37,560 bases of DNA from Verrucomicrobiales bacterium (GTDB taxonomy: Bacteria; Verrucomicrobiota; Verrucomicrobiia; Verrucomicrobiales; DEV007): the NCBI GenBank assembly GCA_016795505.1, contig JAEUHH010000047.1:1-37560 (forward strand), read 5' to 3'. Shown here in pieces: positions 7,707 to 16,728 of this stretch; position 1 is the stretch's first letter; every line of letters begins with the position of its first letter. The translations under genes and the position numbers were made by a program. The notes under the pieces were generated by a model. The model saw only the letters and a program-made list of their open reading frames with translations. It made no database searches and was not told where the DNA came from.

Positions 7707-8945
7707 CTATGGGTGCCGTCCACGGGCACGTTCCTCGCCTTGGCAACATCCTTTATTGTTCGCATTTTGTCGGTTTCCGTTCGAATCAATGAGGTAGTGC
7801 TCCGATGGCCACTTCGATTCATCCTCGTCGATAATCTCACTGGTTTTAGTATTGAAGTAAATTGAGGTGCAATTGCCGTTCTTGTCATCGATGATGAAGT
7901 ACGCCCAATGACGCAGCTCATCTTCTTTCGGCATTTTCCCTGTGATCTTCTCGACGAATTCCTGCAACTCTGGCGTATTCCAGTGCAATCGATCCCCTTG
8001 AATTCTAAGCCGGACTCCGGTTGCACCGCCATCCTTGAATCGCTTCGACACAAACGGATGCTTGAACGCCTGTTCGAAAGCTGAAGTGATCTCTTGCGGG
8101 GTCAATGAAACCACAACGCGACTGTCGTCTCGAATGGGGAAAACCGGCCGTACACGTGCCTCGTGTTCAAACTTCTGCTTCGGAGTGAACTCCGCGACCC
8201 ACGCGGGACCTTCTAAAGAGCAACTCGAAAAACTGCCCAGCATCGCTTCCATGCGGGTGATCTCGAAGTGGGGTTCGAACTCTTCTTTGAATGGGCTCGC
8301 CTCGTAAAGCTCCTGTCCTCGGTTGTTGGCCGCAGCTTGTTCTTCGGCCCAAATCTCTCGACTGCTCTTCGCCTTATTGTCCTTCTCTTGGATGATGATC
8401 TCACCTGTCTCGTAGTCGAAGCTGTAGCTTGTCTTATCAATCATGACCAAATGAAACGTTCCTCCGTAGAATCCGTTCGGCTCGGATTGAATTTCAGGTC
8501 GCCACATGTAGTGACTCACAGAATCCTCAAGAAGATCGGGCTTCCTAATCAGTTCCTTCACCTGATACTCTTTGAGTAGCTTCCCGAAGTCGTAGAATGC
8601 GATTGCCAAATCTGTGTGATTCTCTTGGTCACTAGCCCAAGGACCAATTCTGACGAAATACCGCCCATCCTCAGAAAGGTACCCTTCGAACGTATACCAA
8701 CCTTCGGTTCGCCAAACCTCTTTGAACTCGCCATCTTCGGAGATCTCGTAGGCGACACCGAACGGCTCCCGCTCTATCACGTATTTGTCGCCGTCCTTCT
8801 TCCTCTTCGGAGGCACCATCTTGAAAAAGAAATTGCCCCCTTCACTCGTGGCGACCCAAGGCCGCGGAGCGGCCGGAATGTCTGCCAGCCCCTTCATCGG
8901 CATCGCCGCCAATAAAGCAAGCGCGATAATCTGTGGGCGTTTCAT
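7707..8945 (-). CDS. Secreted protein of unknown function (412 aa)
   Basis: Start chosen at the ATG at 8945, which gives a proper signal peptide (MKRPQIIALALLAAMPMKGLA) and is preceded by an AGAG ribosome-binding stretch a few bases upstream; a longer reading frame extends upstream but through implausible sequence. The mature protein is acidic, rich in Glu/Lys and aromatics, with blocks such as YEISEDGEFKEVWRTEGWYT and GYLSEDGRYFVRIGPW that read like beta-propeller or WD-type blades, then YSFDYETGEIIIQ. A second half has a SLTPQEITSAFEQAF helix. Its GC content is lower than that of its neighbours. I do not recognise a family. The C-terminus (NNKGCCQGEERARGRHP) looks like read-on beyond the folded part. 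Confidence 0.75.
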   Translation of the reverse strand: MKRPQIIALALLAAMPMKGLADIPAAPRPWVATSEGGNFFFKMVPPKRKKDGDKYVIEREPFGVAYEISEDGEFKEVWRTEGWYTFEGYLSEDGRYFVRIGPWASDQENHTDLAIAFYDFGKLLKEYQVKELIRKPDLLEDSVSHYMWRPEIQSEPNGFYGGTFHLVMIDKTSYSFDYETGEIIIQEKDNKAKSSREIWAEEQAAANNRGQELYEASPFKEEFEPHFEITRMEAMLGSFSSCSLEGPAWVAEFTPKQKFEHEARVRPVFPIRDDSRVVVSLTPQEITSAFEQAFKHPFVSKRFKDGGATGVRLRIQGDRLHWNTPELQEFVEKITGKMPKEDELRHWAYFIIDDKNGNCTSIYFNTKTSEIIDEDESKWPSEHYLIDSNGNRQNANNKGCCQGEERARGRHP

Positions 8946-9208
8946 TTTCTCTTGCGAACAGTGCTTTTCGTATGACCGCCCGCAGTGATATCCACCTGAC
9001 GATCCAAGGGCAGAATGCCGGTGAATCCCCGTCCTGACAAGGATTTTCCCAGTGGGAGTGCGTCTATCGGGTCTGGCGGAACGGCTGGCTTCGTTCCACC
9101 ATTCCCTTTCGAATATCACGGCCTCAGGACGACGGGAACCCGTTCCTGAGCGAGCGAGGCGGACCCGGCATGCGGCGGCAGGGAGGGGCGCATGCCGCCA
9201 TTTTGGAA

Positions 9209-9383
9209 AGGCCGCCGGGCCGTGATCGGCCGCCCCCGATGCCGTTCCGCCGCCCCTGCCGGGGCGGTCTCGTCAGGGTGGGCCGGTATCCGGTGGCTGT
9301 CGCCACCGGCTGATTTCCGGGAAGCCTCCGGCTCCCTCTTTTGGCCTTCTTTCTCGACGCAGCCGCTCGCGATCGAACCGGGT
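9209..9383. repeat. 175-bp direct repeat, copy 1
   Basis: This block and 9550-9724 are aligned without gaps at an offset of 341 bases and differ at only a few positions. It contains the perfect hairpin CCGGTGGCTGTCGCCACCGG (9290-9309) and ends in a CCGATC-family repeat (CGATCGAACCGGGT). The reverse complement of the hairpin is at 9483-9502. No coding sense. Confidence 0.85.
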
Positions 9384-9391
9384 CTGATCGG
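9370..9391. repeat. Dispersed CCGATC...ATCGG repeat (single unit)
   Basis: CGATCGAACCGGGTCTGATC followed by GG, at the end of the 175-bp repeat copy 1. Same family as at 1765. Confidence 0.55.
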
Positions 9392-9482
9392 AATAGGCAC
9401 GCGATCGAGCGCGACCGTCGGGCGGGCTGGCCGTTGAGTTCCACTTTCCCAGCTTTCGAGCCGGAGGCTCGACGGAAATGAG

Positions 9483-9502
9483 CCGGTGGCGACAGCCACC
9501 GG
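9483..9502. repeat. Perfect hairpin CCGGTGGC(GACA)GCCACCGG
   Basis: Inverted copy of the hairpin found inside both 175-bp repeats (9290-9309 and 9631-9650). An 8-bp perfect stem closes a four-base loop. Confidence 0.7.
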
Positions 9503-9549
9503 TACCCGTCCCAAAAAAGCACGAGCGCCCCGGATGGGGCGCCAACAAG

Positions 9550-9724
9550 AGGCCGCCGGGCCGTGAGCGGCCGCCCCCGATGCCGTTCTGCCGCCCCTGC
9601 CGGGGCGGTCTCGTCAGGGTGGGCCGATATCCGGTGGCTGTCGCCACCGGCTGATTTCCCGGAAGCCTCCGGCTCCCTCTTTTGGCCTTCTTTCTCGACG
9701 CAGCCGCTCGCGATCGAACCGGGT
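9550..9724. repeat. 175-bp direct repeat, copy 2
   Basis: Second copy of 9209-9383, again holding the CCGGTGGC hairpin (9631-9650) and ending in a CCGATC-family unit, here expanded into a small tandem cluster. Confidence 0.85.
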
Positions 9725-9798
9725 TGTCTCTCCGATCCAACCCGGTCGCTTCTCCGATCCAACCCGGTATCATCGGAAGACATACCCGGTCGGATCAG
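9711..9798. repeat. Dispersed CCGATC repeat, cluster of three to four units
   Basis: CGATCGAACCGGGTTGTCTC, CCGATCCAACCCGGTCGCTT, CCGATCCAACCCGGTATCAT, then an inverted unit (ACCCGGTCGGATCAG). It is the largest cluster of this family in the window. Confidence 0.65.
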
Positions 9799-9970
9799 AG
9801 GCCGCCCCCGCGCCAGGGCGAGCCGGGGGGCCGACGCCGACGCGGACGGCCCGGGGGATGGTGGTGGACATTCTCCAGCGGCGGTATGTGATGCCGCGGC
9901 ATTTCATCGTGGGCGGGGGTCGGCGGGTGATGTTGGCTTTCAGCCAACGGGGCCCTGGCTCGGTGCCGAT

Positions 9971-10410
9971 TCCTGGGGCGTTGCCCCAGGCTACGGTGGG
10001 GCCGGGCCTTTGGCCCTGGGGATTTTCCTTTGCCGAGGCGATCTCTCGGGCGTTGCCCCAGGCTACGGTGCGGCCGGGCCTTTGGCGCTGGGATTGCCAT
10101 CTGCCGGGGCGATCTCTGGGGCGCTGCCCCAGGGTGCGCTGCGGCCGGGCCTTTGGCCCTGGGATTTCCCTCGGTCGGGGCGATCTCTGGGGCGTTGCCC
10201 CAGGCTACGGTGCTGCGGCCGGGCCTTTGGCGCTGGGATTGCCATCTGCCGGGGCGATCTCTGGGGCGTTGCCCCAGGCTACGGTGCTGCGGCCGGGCCT
10301 TTGGCGCTGGGATTTCCCTCGGTCGGGGCGATCTCTGGGGCGTTGCCCCAGGCTACGGTGCGGCCGGGCCTTTGGCCCTGGGGATTTCCCTCGGCTAGGG
10401 CGATCGGTAG
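9971..10410. repeat. 71-74-bp tandem array of paired GC hairpins, six copies
   Basis: Units begin with GGGGCGTTGCCCCAGGCTAC at 9975, 10047 (CGGGCG variant), 10118, 10189, 10263 and 10337, spaced 72, 71, 71, 74 and 74 bases. Each unit has two hairpins: GGGGCGTTGCCCC and GGGCCTTTGGCCC. All forward frames stay open through the array, which produces long false reading frames. It lies downstream of serA (minus strand, stop at 10578) with nothing else coding between. Possible roles are transcription end, RNA structure or chromosome organisation; none shown. Confidence 0.85.
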
Positions 10411-10575
10411 GGGCCGGGCTCACGGCTCAGCCACCAGTCGGGCATGCCGGGGCGGTTGGCTCTTCGATGCGGAGCCATTGCGGCACCTGGGATCACTCGC
10501 CCCGTGCCGTCCGCTGGATCAACCCGAGCACGATGTCCCACACAGCAGGTCTCCGCGGATCCCGCCGCAGCCCCA

Positions 10576-12180
10576 TCACAGGGTGACGAGCCGGGCGTCG
10601 TGGATGCCCTGGATCTGCAGGAGGCCCTGGACGATCTCGGGGCTCGGGGCGGAGTCGAGATTGAGCACGCTGATGGCGGTGCCGCCGGATTGATCGCGGC
10701 CGAGGGACATGCTGGCGATGTTCACGCCGTGATCGCCCATCCATTTGCCGACCTGACCGATCATGCCGGGGGCGTCGGTGTTCTCAAACAGCAGCAGGCT
10801 GCCCTCGGGCACGACTTCGACGAAGCGGTCGCCGAGTTTCACGATGCGCGGCAGGGAGCCGAAGAAGGTGCCGGCGACTTTGGTCTGGTCGTCATCGTTG
10901 CCGACGACGACTTCGATGAGGTCGGTGAATTCGCACAGCTCTCCGGCGCGGGACTCGGTGACGCGCATGCCGCGGGTCTCGGCCATGGTCGGGGCGTTGA
11001 GGTAATTGGCGGATCCTTCGCCGGCGCCGACTTCGAGGTAGCCTTTGAGGGCGGACCGGGTGATGAGGGTGGTATCGACTTCGGCGACTTTGCCGGAGTA
11101 GTTGATGCGGAAGAAGGCGGGCTGGGCGGGGGCGATCTGGGCGACGAGTTTGCCGAGGGTCTCGGCGAGTCTCAGGTAGGGCCCGATCTCGGCGAGGGTT
11201 TTCTCGTCGATATTGGGCATGTTGACGGCATTCACCACGGTGCCGCTGAGCAGGGTGTCGCGGATGGCGAGGGCGATCTCGATGCCAACGTTTTCCTGGG
11301 CTTCCTCGGTGGAGGCTCCCAGATGGGGCGTCAGGACCACGTCGTCTCGCTGCAGGAGGGGATCGTCGGCGAGGGGCGGCTCGGTCTCGAAGACGTCGAG
11401 GGCGGCGCCGGCGATTTTGCCGCTCTCGAGGCCCTCGACGAGGGCTTTCTCGTCGATGAGGCCGCCGCGGGCGCAATTGATGATGCGCACGCCGGGCTTC
11501 ATCTTCGCGATGCGCTCGCGATTGATGAGGTGGGTGGTCTCCTTGGTCTTCGGCATGTGGAGGGTGATGAAATCCGCCTGCTCGACGGCTTCATCGACGG
11601 TGTCGCACAGCTCGACGCGGAGGGATTTGGCTTTGCTGGCGGAGAGGTAGGGATCGTAAACGACCACCCGCATGCCGAAGGCCATGGCGCGCCGGGCGAA
11701 CTCGCTCCCGATGCGGCCCATGCCGAGGATGGCGAGGGTCTTGTGATACAACTCGACGCCGCTGTAGGCTTTGCGCCCCTCTTTGAAGCGGCCTTCGGCG
11801 ACGGACTGGTGGGCCTGGGGGATGTGCCGCGCGAGCGACATCATCAGGGTGAAGGCGTGCTCGGCGGTGGAGATGGTGTTGCCGCCCGGGGTGTTCATGA
11901 CCACGACGCCGTGCTTCGTGGCGGCGGGGATGTCGATATTGTCCACTCCGACTCCGGCGCGGCCGACGGCTTTCAGCACGCCGGCGCCGGCTTCGATGAC
12001 GGGGGCGGTGACTTTCACGCCCGACCGCACGATGATGGCGGCGTAGCGGGGCGCCAATGCGATGAGTTCGGCCTCGGAGAGACCCAGTTTCACATCGACT
12101 TCGATACCGGGGGCGGCGCGGAGTTCTTCGATCCCTTTGTCTGCAATGGGATCGGCGACGAGAACGTGGTGGATGGACAT
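10576..12180 (-). CDS. serA: D-3-phosphoglycerate dehydrogenase (long form with ACT domain)
   Basis: 534 residues. It oxidises 3-phosphoglycerate to 3-phosphohydroxypyruvate with NAD, the first step of serine synthesis, in the cytoplasm. The NAD motif GMGRIG is at 153-158. The catalytic triad matches the family: Arg238 in NCARGG, Glu267 in DVFETEP, His286 in TPHLGAS. After the catalytic part (about 1-315) comes the allosteric substrate-binding region and a C-terminal ACT domain (about 460-534, LLLFENTDAPGMIGQVGKWM), the long type seen in Bacillus and Mycobacterium, where serine feedback acts through ACT. The start is the ATG at 12180 (MSIHHVLVADP); the frame runs on upstream but that part is not conserved in character. 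It stands alone on its strand and is divergent from the gene at 12484. Confidence 0.96.
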   Translation of the reverse strand: MSIHHVLVADPIADKGIEELRAAPGIEVDVKLGLSEAELIALAPRYAAIIVRSGVKVTAPVIEAGAGVLKAVGRAGVGVDNIDIPAATKHGVVVMNTPGGNTISTAEHAFTLMMSLARHIPQAHQSVAEGRFKEGRKAYSGVELYHKTLAILGMGRIGSEFARRAMAFGMRVVVYDPYLSASKAKSLRVELCDTVDEAVEQADFITLHMPKTKETTHLINRERIAKMKPGVRIINCARGGLIDEKALVEGLESGKIAGAALDVFETEPPLADDPLLQRDDVVLTPHLGASTEEAQENVGIEIALAIRDTLLSGTVVNAVNMPNIDEKTLAEIGPYLRLAETLGKLVAQIAPAQPAFFRINYSGKVAEVDTTLITRSALKGYLEVGAGEGSANYLNAPTMAETRGMRVTESRAGELCEFTDLIEVVVGNDDDQTKVAGTFFGSLPRIVKLGDRFVEVVPEGSLLLFENTDAPGMIGQVGKWMGDHGVNIASMSLGRDQSGGTAISVLNLDSAPSPEIVQGLLQIQGIHDARLVTL

Positions 12181-12436
12181 GATTGACGGGGAAAAACGGA
12201 TCGGAGACTCCCGGAGTGGCCGGGAGCCCGGAAGGTATGGACAGCCGCCCGAGGCGCAAGGGGGAAGGCGCCCGCGGCAAGAGTTTTTCCGCCGATTTCT
12301 CCACGGGTCGAGGCGGGGTGCGTCCGGGGGTTTTGGAGCGGCATCGATGCTGCGGTGGGAGATTGTCGGTCCAGCGACCCGGAAGGTCATGGGATCAGCC
12401 GGTTTCCGCAAATACGGCGAAATTATTTATGGTTTT

Positions 12437-12442
12437 TATAAT
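12437..12442 (+). promoter_or_regulatory. Possible -10 element (TATAAT)
   Basis: A consensus TATAAT in an AT-rich patch 42 bases before the ATG of the SHD1 gene; a good -35 is not visible at 17 bases. The patch stands out from GC-rich surroundings. The other 12181-12483 sequence shows nothing more. Confidence 0.3.
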
Positions 12443-12483
12443 TATCTTGGCTAAAATTCACCGCGTTACCAGATTCAGGGTTC

Positions 12484-13356
12484 ATGGACAGAAGTCTCAG
12501 AGCCGGTTGGCTGAGTGTCTTGATGCTCGCGGGAGCGTGGTCCGCGGCGATGGGGCAGGAGGAAAATCCGGGTGAATGGCGGGCGTTTCAGGACAAGGAT
12601 GGCAATCGGATCGAAGCCCGCGCGGTCGCGCTCTCGTCCGATTTCCGCCGGGTCCAGATCCTTCGCCGGGACGGGCGTGCCTTTGACCTGACGGTGACCC
12701 GGCTCTCTCTGGACGATCAGCAGCACCTGCGGGATTGGTATCTCTCCCTCGCCACTCCCAAGCCGGACCAGATGCGGTTCGACCTGACGATCGCCAAGGC
12801 GGAAAAGCCCCTCTCCCGCGAGCGGCTGACCTCGGCGGTGAAGGACGCGCTGTGGGAGAAGCGGGAATATCGCTACGATATCCGCCTGACCAGCCTGTCG
12901 AGTGTCCCGCTGAGCGGCCTGAAGCTGGAATACACGCTCCTGATGGAAGATGTGGTCAAGGTGACGGAGCCAGATAAGGACGCGAGCCCCCCCACCCCCG
13001 GCGATGAGGATGACGACGCCCTGCCCCGCTGGCGCACGCTGCCGGAGTGCGAGATCCGCTATTTTCGGGGCACCATTGACCTCCCCGAGCTGACCTACAA
13101 CCGCCCTCATGCGACCGAAACGGCCTCGCTCGCCATCGATGCGCTGAAAAGCAGCGATCTCGACCGGGAAATCTCCCAGGACCGGCCGGCCGGTCTGCTG
13201 ATCCGGCTCGTCGATGCCGAAGGCCATGTCCTGCACCAGCAATCCGATCTCTCCCGCCAGCATCTGGCGCTGAACTGGGACACGCTCTCCAACCGCTGGG
13301 ACCCCCGCGAGGAAGCTGGCTCGGGCGTACTGATCAATTCCGTCGCGAAAAACTGA
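12484..13356 (+). CDS. Secreted SHD1-domain protein
   Basis: 290 residues. A signal peptide (LSVLMLAGAWSAAMGQ) is followed by an SHD1-type beta-barrel domain at about 30-85: EWRAFQDKDGNRIEARAVAL, then the VQILRRDGRAFDLTV strand and the LSLDDQQHLRDWY ending that marks this family in PVC bacteria. The rest (about 95-290) is beta-rich with an acidic loop (PGDEDDDALP) and no family that I recognise; it resembles the long secreted SHD1 proteins common in Verrucomicrobia. SHD1 modules in eukaryotes bind short peptide motifs; the role in these bacteria is unknown. It is divergent from serA and followed after about 240 noncoding bases by the SSB gene. Confidence 0.8.
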   Translation: MDRSLRAGWLSVLMLAGAWSAAMGQEENPGEWRAFQDKDGNRIEARAVALSSDFRRVQILRRDGRAFDLTVTRLSLDDQQHLRDWYLSLATPKPDQMRFDLTIAKAEKPLSRERLTSAVKDALWEKREYRYDIRLTSLSSVPLSGLKLEYTLLMEDVVKVTEPDKDASPPTPGDEDDDALPRWRTLPECEIRYFRGTIDLPELTYNRPHATETASLAIDALKSSDLDREISQDRPAGLLIRLVDAEGHVLHQQSDLSRQHLALNWDTLSNRWDPREEAGSGVLINSVAKN

Positions 13357-13600
13357 AGCCCGTGCCTCGTCGGCAGGTGGCATGACGCCCCGGCACCATC
13401 CCGTCGGCGGGAAACGATGCCTTTTCCGCCCCGTTCCCCGCCTGGAACGCGGAAATCCTGCCCGACCGGGGCTACTGCGCGATCCGACAAACGTCGCCGC
13501 TACCCGGTGACTTCGACCTGCCTGAGGCTGTCTCGAAAAAAATGCTGCATTGTTATTTTTTTCACTTGCCTTTCTGAACACTATTTTGTTTACTGTTCGC

Positions 13601-14050
13601 ATGAGCAATCTCAATCGTGTCATGCTAATCGGAAATCTCACCCGCACTCCTGAACTCCGGACCGTCGGCAACGGCGCCCAAGTCTGTGAGCTGGGACTGG
13701 CGATCAATCGCAACTGGACCGAACCGGACGGCCAACGCCGGGAGGAAGTGACCTACGTGGACATCACCGTGTGGGGTCGCACCGCGGAGAACGCGGCCAA
13801 ATTCCTCACCAAAGGGCGAAGCGTCTTTGTCGAGGGCCGGCTGCAGCTCGATACCTGGAAGGATGCCCAGACGGGTCAGGATCGCAGCAAACTGCGGGTC
13901 ATCGGCGATCGTCTCCAGTTCCTCGGCGGAGCGGGCAGCCATGAGCAGTCGTCCGAAGCTTCCGAGCCGGCCGGCGAATCCACGCCTGGTGGCGCAGCCA
14001 CCCCCTCGTCTCCCCAGCGCGGTCGGTATCAACAGCGGCGGGCGGCCTGA
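13601..14050 (+). CDS. ssb: Single-stranded DNA-binding protein (SSB) lacking an acidic tip
   Basis: 149 residues. The OB fold is at 1-110: MSNLNRVMLIGNLTRTPELR, then LGLAINRNW, YVDITVWGR, AKFLTKGRSVFVEGRL and the final strand LRVIGDRLQFL. It binds single-stranded DNA in replication and repair. The start ATG at 13601 matches the usual SSB N-terminus. The tail is Ser/Pro/Gly-rich and ends SSPQRGRYQQRRAA. The acidic DDDIPF-type tip through which main SSBs recruit partner proteins is missing; the end is basic instead. That suggests a second, specialised SSB, or that this group uses a different tail. An AT-rich stretch upstream (13545-13595) probably holds the promoter. Confidence 0.93.
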   Translation: MSNLNRVMLIGNLTRTPELRTVGNGAQVCELGLAINRNWTEPDGQRREEVTYVDITVWGRTAENAAKFLTKGRSVFVEGRLQLDTWKDAQTGQDRSKLRVIGDRLQFLGGAGSHEQSSEASEPAGESTPGGAATPSSPQRGRYQQRRAA

Positions 14051-14114
14051 TGCCGGCGAGGCTTTTTTTCGGTGCGGGTCTGGATTTCCGGCAATTCCGG
14101 TTCAGTATGTGCGG

Positions 14115-16451
14115 ATGATGAGAAAGCCCCCTTCTTCCCACTTCCCTCAGGCTCTCGCCGCCGCCACTCTGGCTGTTGGACTGCCGTGGCTCGCCACCGC
14201 TGCCGATACCGTCCTGGTGGAGGCGGAGTCTTTCTCCACGACCGGCGGCTGGCTGCTGGACACCCAGTTCATCGATCAGATGGGGTCTCCCTACCTGATT
14301 GCCCATGGGCTGGGGAATCCCGTGGCGGATGCAGAGACTTCCGTGGCCTTCCCCAAAGCCGGGACTTACCGCATGTGGGTCAGGACGAAGAACTGGGTGG
14401 CGAAGTTCTCCGACCCGGCGGCGCAGGGAGCCACGGGTTCGGCGGCTCCGGGACGCTTTCAGGTGGTGATCGACGGCAAGGCCATCGCGGCGGAATTCGG
14501 GGCCACCGGAGCCGAATGGCATTGGCAGGACGGCGGCGAAGTGGCGATCGCTGGCACCAAGGCACAAGTGTCGCTGCATGATCTGACAGGTTTCAATGGC
14601 CGGTGCGACGCGATCCTTTTCTCCAGTGATCCCGCCTTCAAACCGGACAATTCCAGCGCAGTCTTGCCGGCTTGGCGCCGTGAATTGCTCGGCCTCGATC
14701 CCAAGCCAGCCGATGAGGGTCCCTTCGACATCGTTTTCGTCGGGGGCGGCTATGCCGGCAGCTGTGGAGCGATTTCCGCGGCCCGCATGGGGCTGAAGGT
14801 GGCGCTGATTCAGAATCGCGGCGTTCTCGGTGGCAACGGCTCGTCTGAAGTTCGCGTATGGGCCAAGGGCAACACGCCGCCCGGACTTTATCCAGTGGGT
14901 GACATCATCCAGGAATTCACCGACGAAGCGAAGGCCTCGCCCGGCACTTTTGAGGAGTTTGAGGACGAAAAGAAGGAGAAGATTGTCCGGGCGGAGAAAA
15001 ACCTCAGCCTGTTTCTTCATCATCACGCCTACGCCGTCGAGATGGCAGACAAGAGCCACATCGGGGCCGTCCTTGCTTTCGACACCAAATCGGGTCAGGT
15101 GCGCCGTTTCACCGCCCGCAATTTTTGCGACGCCACTGGCCACGGCACCATCGGGATGCTGGCCAATGCCGACCGGGAGATGATCGACGGCGGGCGCATG
15201 GGCATGTCGAACATGTGGCGCTGGGAAAATGCTTCCGAACCCCAGACCTTCCCTGCCACCCCGTGGGCGCTGGCTTTGGAGGAAGGCGACTTCCCCTACC
15301 CGCGTAAATTCCACGCCGAATGGTTCTGGGAGAGCGGCTACGACAAACACCCTCTCGACGACCTCGAAGGCATCCGCGACTGGAACCTGCGCGCCAATTT
15401 TGGTGCCTGGAACGCCATGAAAAACAAAGGCGCCTTCGGTCGCTATGACGAAACCGGGGCCGAACACCGCAACGCCCGCCTCACCTGGATGGCCTATGTC
15501 GGCGGCACCCGGGAGACCCAGCAGTTGTTGGGCGACGTCATCCTCACCGAGGAGGACATCGTCTCCAAGAAGCCCTTCCCCGACGGCTGTGTCCTCACCA
15601 CCTGGTCGGTTGACCTCCATTATCCGGCTGAACAATATGTGAAGAAATTCCCGGACAACCCCTTCATTTCGAAGGCCGTTCATGGCTCCGGGGTCGATCG
15701 CAAACGGGGCTATCCGATCCCCTATCGCTGTTTCTACTCGCGAAACATCGAAAATCTCTTCATGGCGGGCCGCAACATCAGCGTCACCCATGAAGCGCTC
15801 GGCACGGTCCGGGTGATGAAGACCTGCGGCATGATGGGCGTCGTAGTTGGCAAAGCCGCCGCGATCTGTGCCAAGCACGATGTCTCCCCGCGCGATGTCT
15901 ATTACCAACATCTCGATGAGTTGATCGATCTCCTGCGCCTCCCCGGCAACATGCGCCGTGCCACTCTGAAGGACGAGTTCTTCGAAGATCCCCAGCTACC
16001 CAAGATTGTGGAGCCGGACTTGGAATTTGTGCCCCGGAGCAGTCTGTCCGGCATTGTGGTCGATGACCGGGAAGCCAAATTGACCGGCACTTGGACCGAA
16101 GGCGCGGGCCTGCCGATGCATGTCGAGGACGGCTATCACTACGCTGGACCGAAGTCCGATTCCACCGCGCGCTACGAGTTTACCGTGCCCCGCTCTGGCG
16201 AATACGAAGTGCGCATTTCATATCAGCCCCACGAGAACCGGGCCAGCAACACGCCGGTCACGGTCGTTGCGGCGGCTGGCGAAAAGACGATCAAGGTCAA
16301 CCAGAAGGTCGCCCCACCGCTGGCCAAGAGCTTCTATACTCTGGGAGCTTACCGGTTCGAAGCCGGCCAGCCCGGAGCGGTCATCATCAGCACGGAGGGA
16401 ATCGACGGAAACGCCCACGCCGACGCCGTTCAAGTCGTGCCGTTGGACTGA
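14115..16451 (+). CDS. Secreted FAD-dependent oxidoreductase with golvesin-like C-terminal domain
   Basis: 778 residues from the ATG at 14115 (a second ATG follows at once). Signal peptide: FPQALAAATLAVGLPWLATA. Residues about 30-185 form a beta-sandwich resembling a carbohydrate-binding or xanthan-lyase-type N-terminal module (VLVEAESFSTTGGWLLDTQF). A Rossmann FAD motif follows (VGGGYAGSCGAISAARMG, from residue 209), with VLGGNGSSEVRVW and, further on, LFMAGRNISVTHEALGTVRV, typical of the FAD_oxidored (PF12831) family. The C-terminal 130 residues (VVDDREAKLTGTWTEG, then ARYEFTVPRSGEYEVRISY) are a golvesin-type beta domain. The substrate is probably a sugar or polyol; this is inferred from family context in PVC genomes. 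It sits in the periplasm or outside. Confidence 0.88.
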   Translation: MMRKPPSSHFPQALAAATLAVGLPWLATAADTVLVEAESFSTTGGWLLDTQFIDQMGSPYLIAHGLGNPVADAETSVAFPKAGTYRMWVRTKNWVAKFSDPAAQGATGSAAPGRFQVVIDGKAIAAEFGATGAEWHWQDGGEVAIAGTKAQVSLHDLTGFNGRCDAILFSSDPAFKPDNSSAVLPAWRRELLGLDPKPADEGPFDIVFVGGGYAGSCGAISAARMGLKVALIQNRGVLGGNGSSEVRVWAKGNTPPGLYPVGDIIQEFTDEAKASPGTFEEFEDEKKEKIVRAEKNLSLFLHHHAYAVEMADKSHIGAVLAFDTKSGQVRRFTARNFCDATGHGTIGMLANADREMIDGGRMGMSNMWRWENASEPQTFPATPWALALEEGDFPYPRKFHAEWFWESGYDKHPLDDLEGIRDWNLRANFGAWNAMKNKGAFGRYDETGAEHRNARLTWMAYVGGTRETQQLLGDVILTEEDIVSKKPFPDGCVLTTWSVDLHYPAEQYVKKFPDNPFISKAVHGSGVDRKRGYPIPYRCFYSRNIENLFMAGRNISVTHEALGTVRVMKTCGMMGVVVGKAAAICAKHDVSPRDVYYQHLDELIDLLRLPGNMRRATLKDEFFEDPQLPKIVEPDLEFVPRSSLSGIVVDDREAKLTGTWTEGAGLPMHVEDGYHYAGPKSDSTARYEFTVPRSGEYEVRISYQPHENRASNTPVTVVAAAGEKTIKVNQKVAPPLAKSFYTLGAYRFEAGQPGAVIISTEGIDGNAHADAVQVVPLD

Positions 16452-16493
16452 TTTCTGCCGTTTGAGGTGATCGATTAGACGATTCTCCCGCTG

Positions 16494-16517
16494 GTCCGGC
16501 GTTTGAAAACGCCGGAC
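16494..16517 (+). terminator. Terminator-like hairpin after the FAD oxidoreductase
   Basis: GTCCGGCGT and ACGCCGGAC form a 9-bp stem around TTGAAA, 43 bases after the stop. There is no U-tract, so intrinsic termination is uncertain. Confidence 0.4.
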
Positions 16518-16728
16518 TGGTTGTCAAGTGGCGCGCACGGCCTTGGACGTGCGATTTCACAGTCGGAAGCGATTCCAGCTCAACCCATTCCGATGCCTCG
16601 CAGGCTAGCGCCGCCCACTGCATCGGGCACAGAGCCTGCGACCTCGGAAGCCGGTATGGTGGATCGGGAAAATGGCGGAACGATGACTTCTAATATTTAT
16701 TGTTTTTATATTTTTGATTGATTTACGG

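Noticed and set aside
9563-10693. 376-codon plus-strand protein with Gly-Val-Ala-Pro-Gly-Tyr repeats
   Set aside because: It is the translation of the 71-74-bp hairpin array; frames change between unit lengths and no start or signal fits.
10444-12186. 580-codon plus-strand open frame
   Set aside because: Antisense of serA; composition only.
13899-15911. 670-codon minus-strand open frame
   Set aside because: Antisense of the FAD oxidoreductase and SSB genes.
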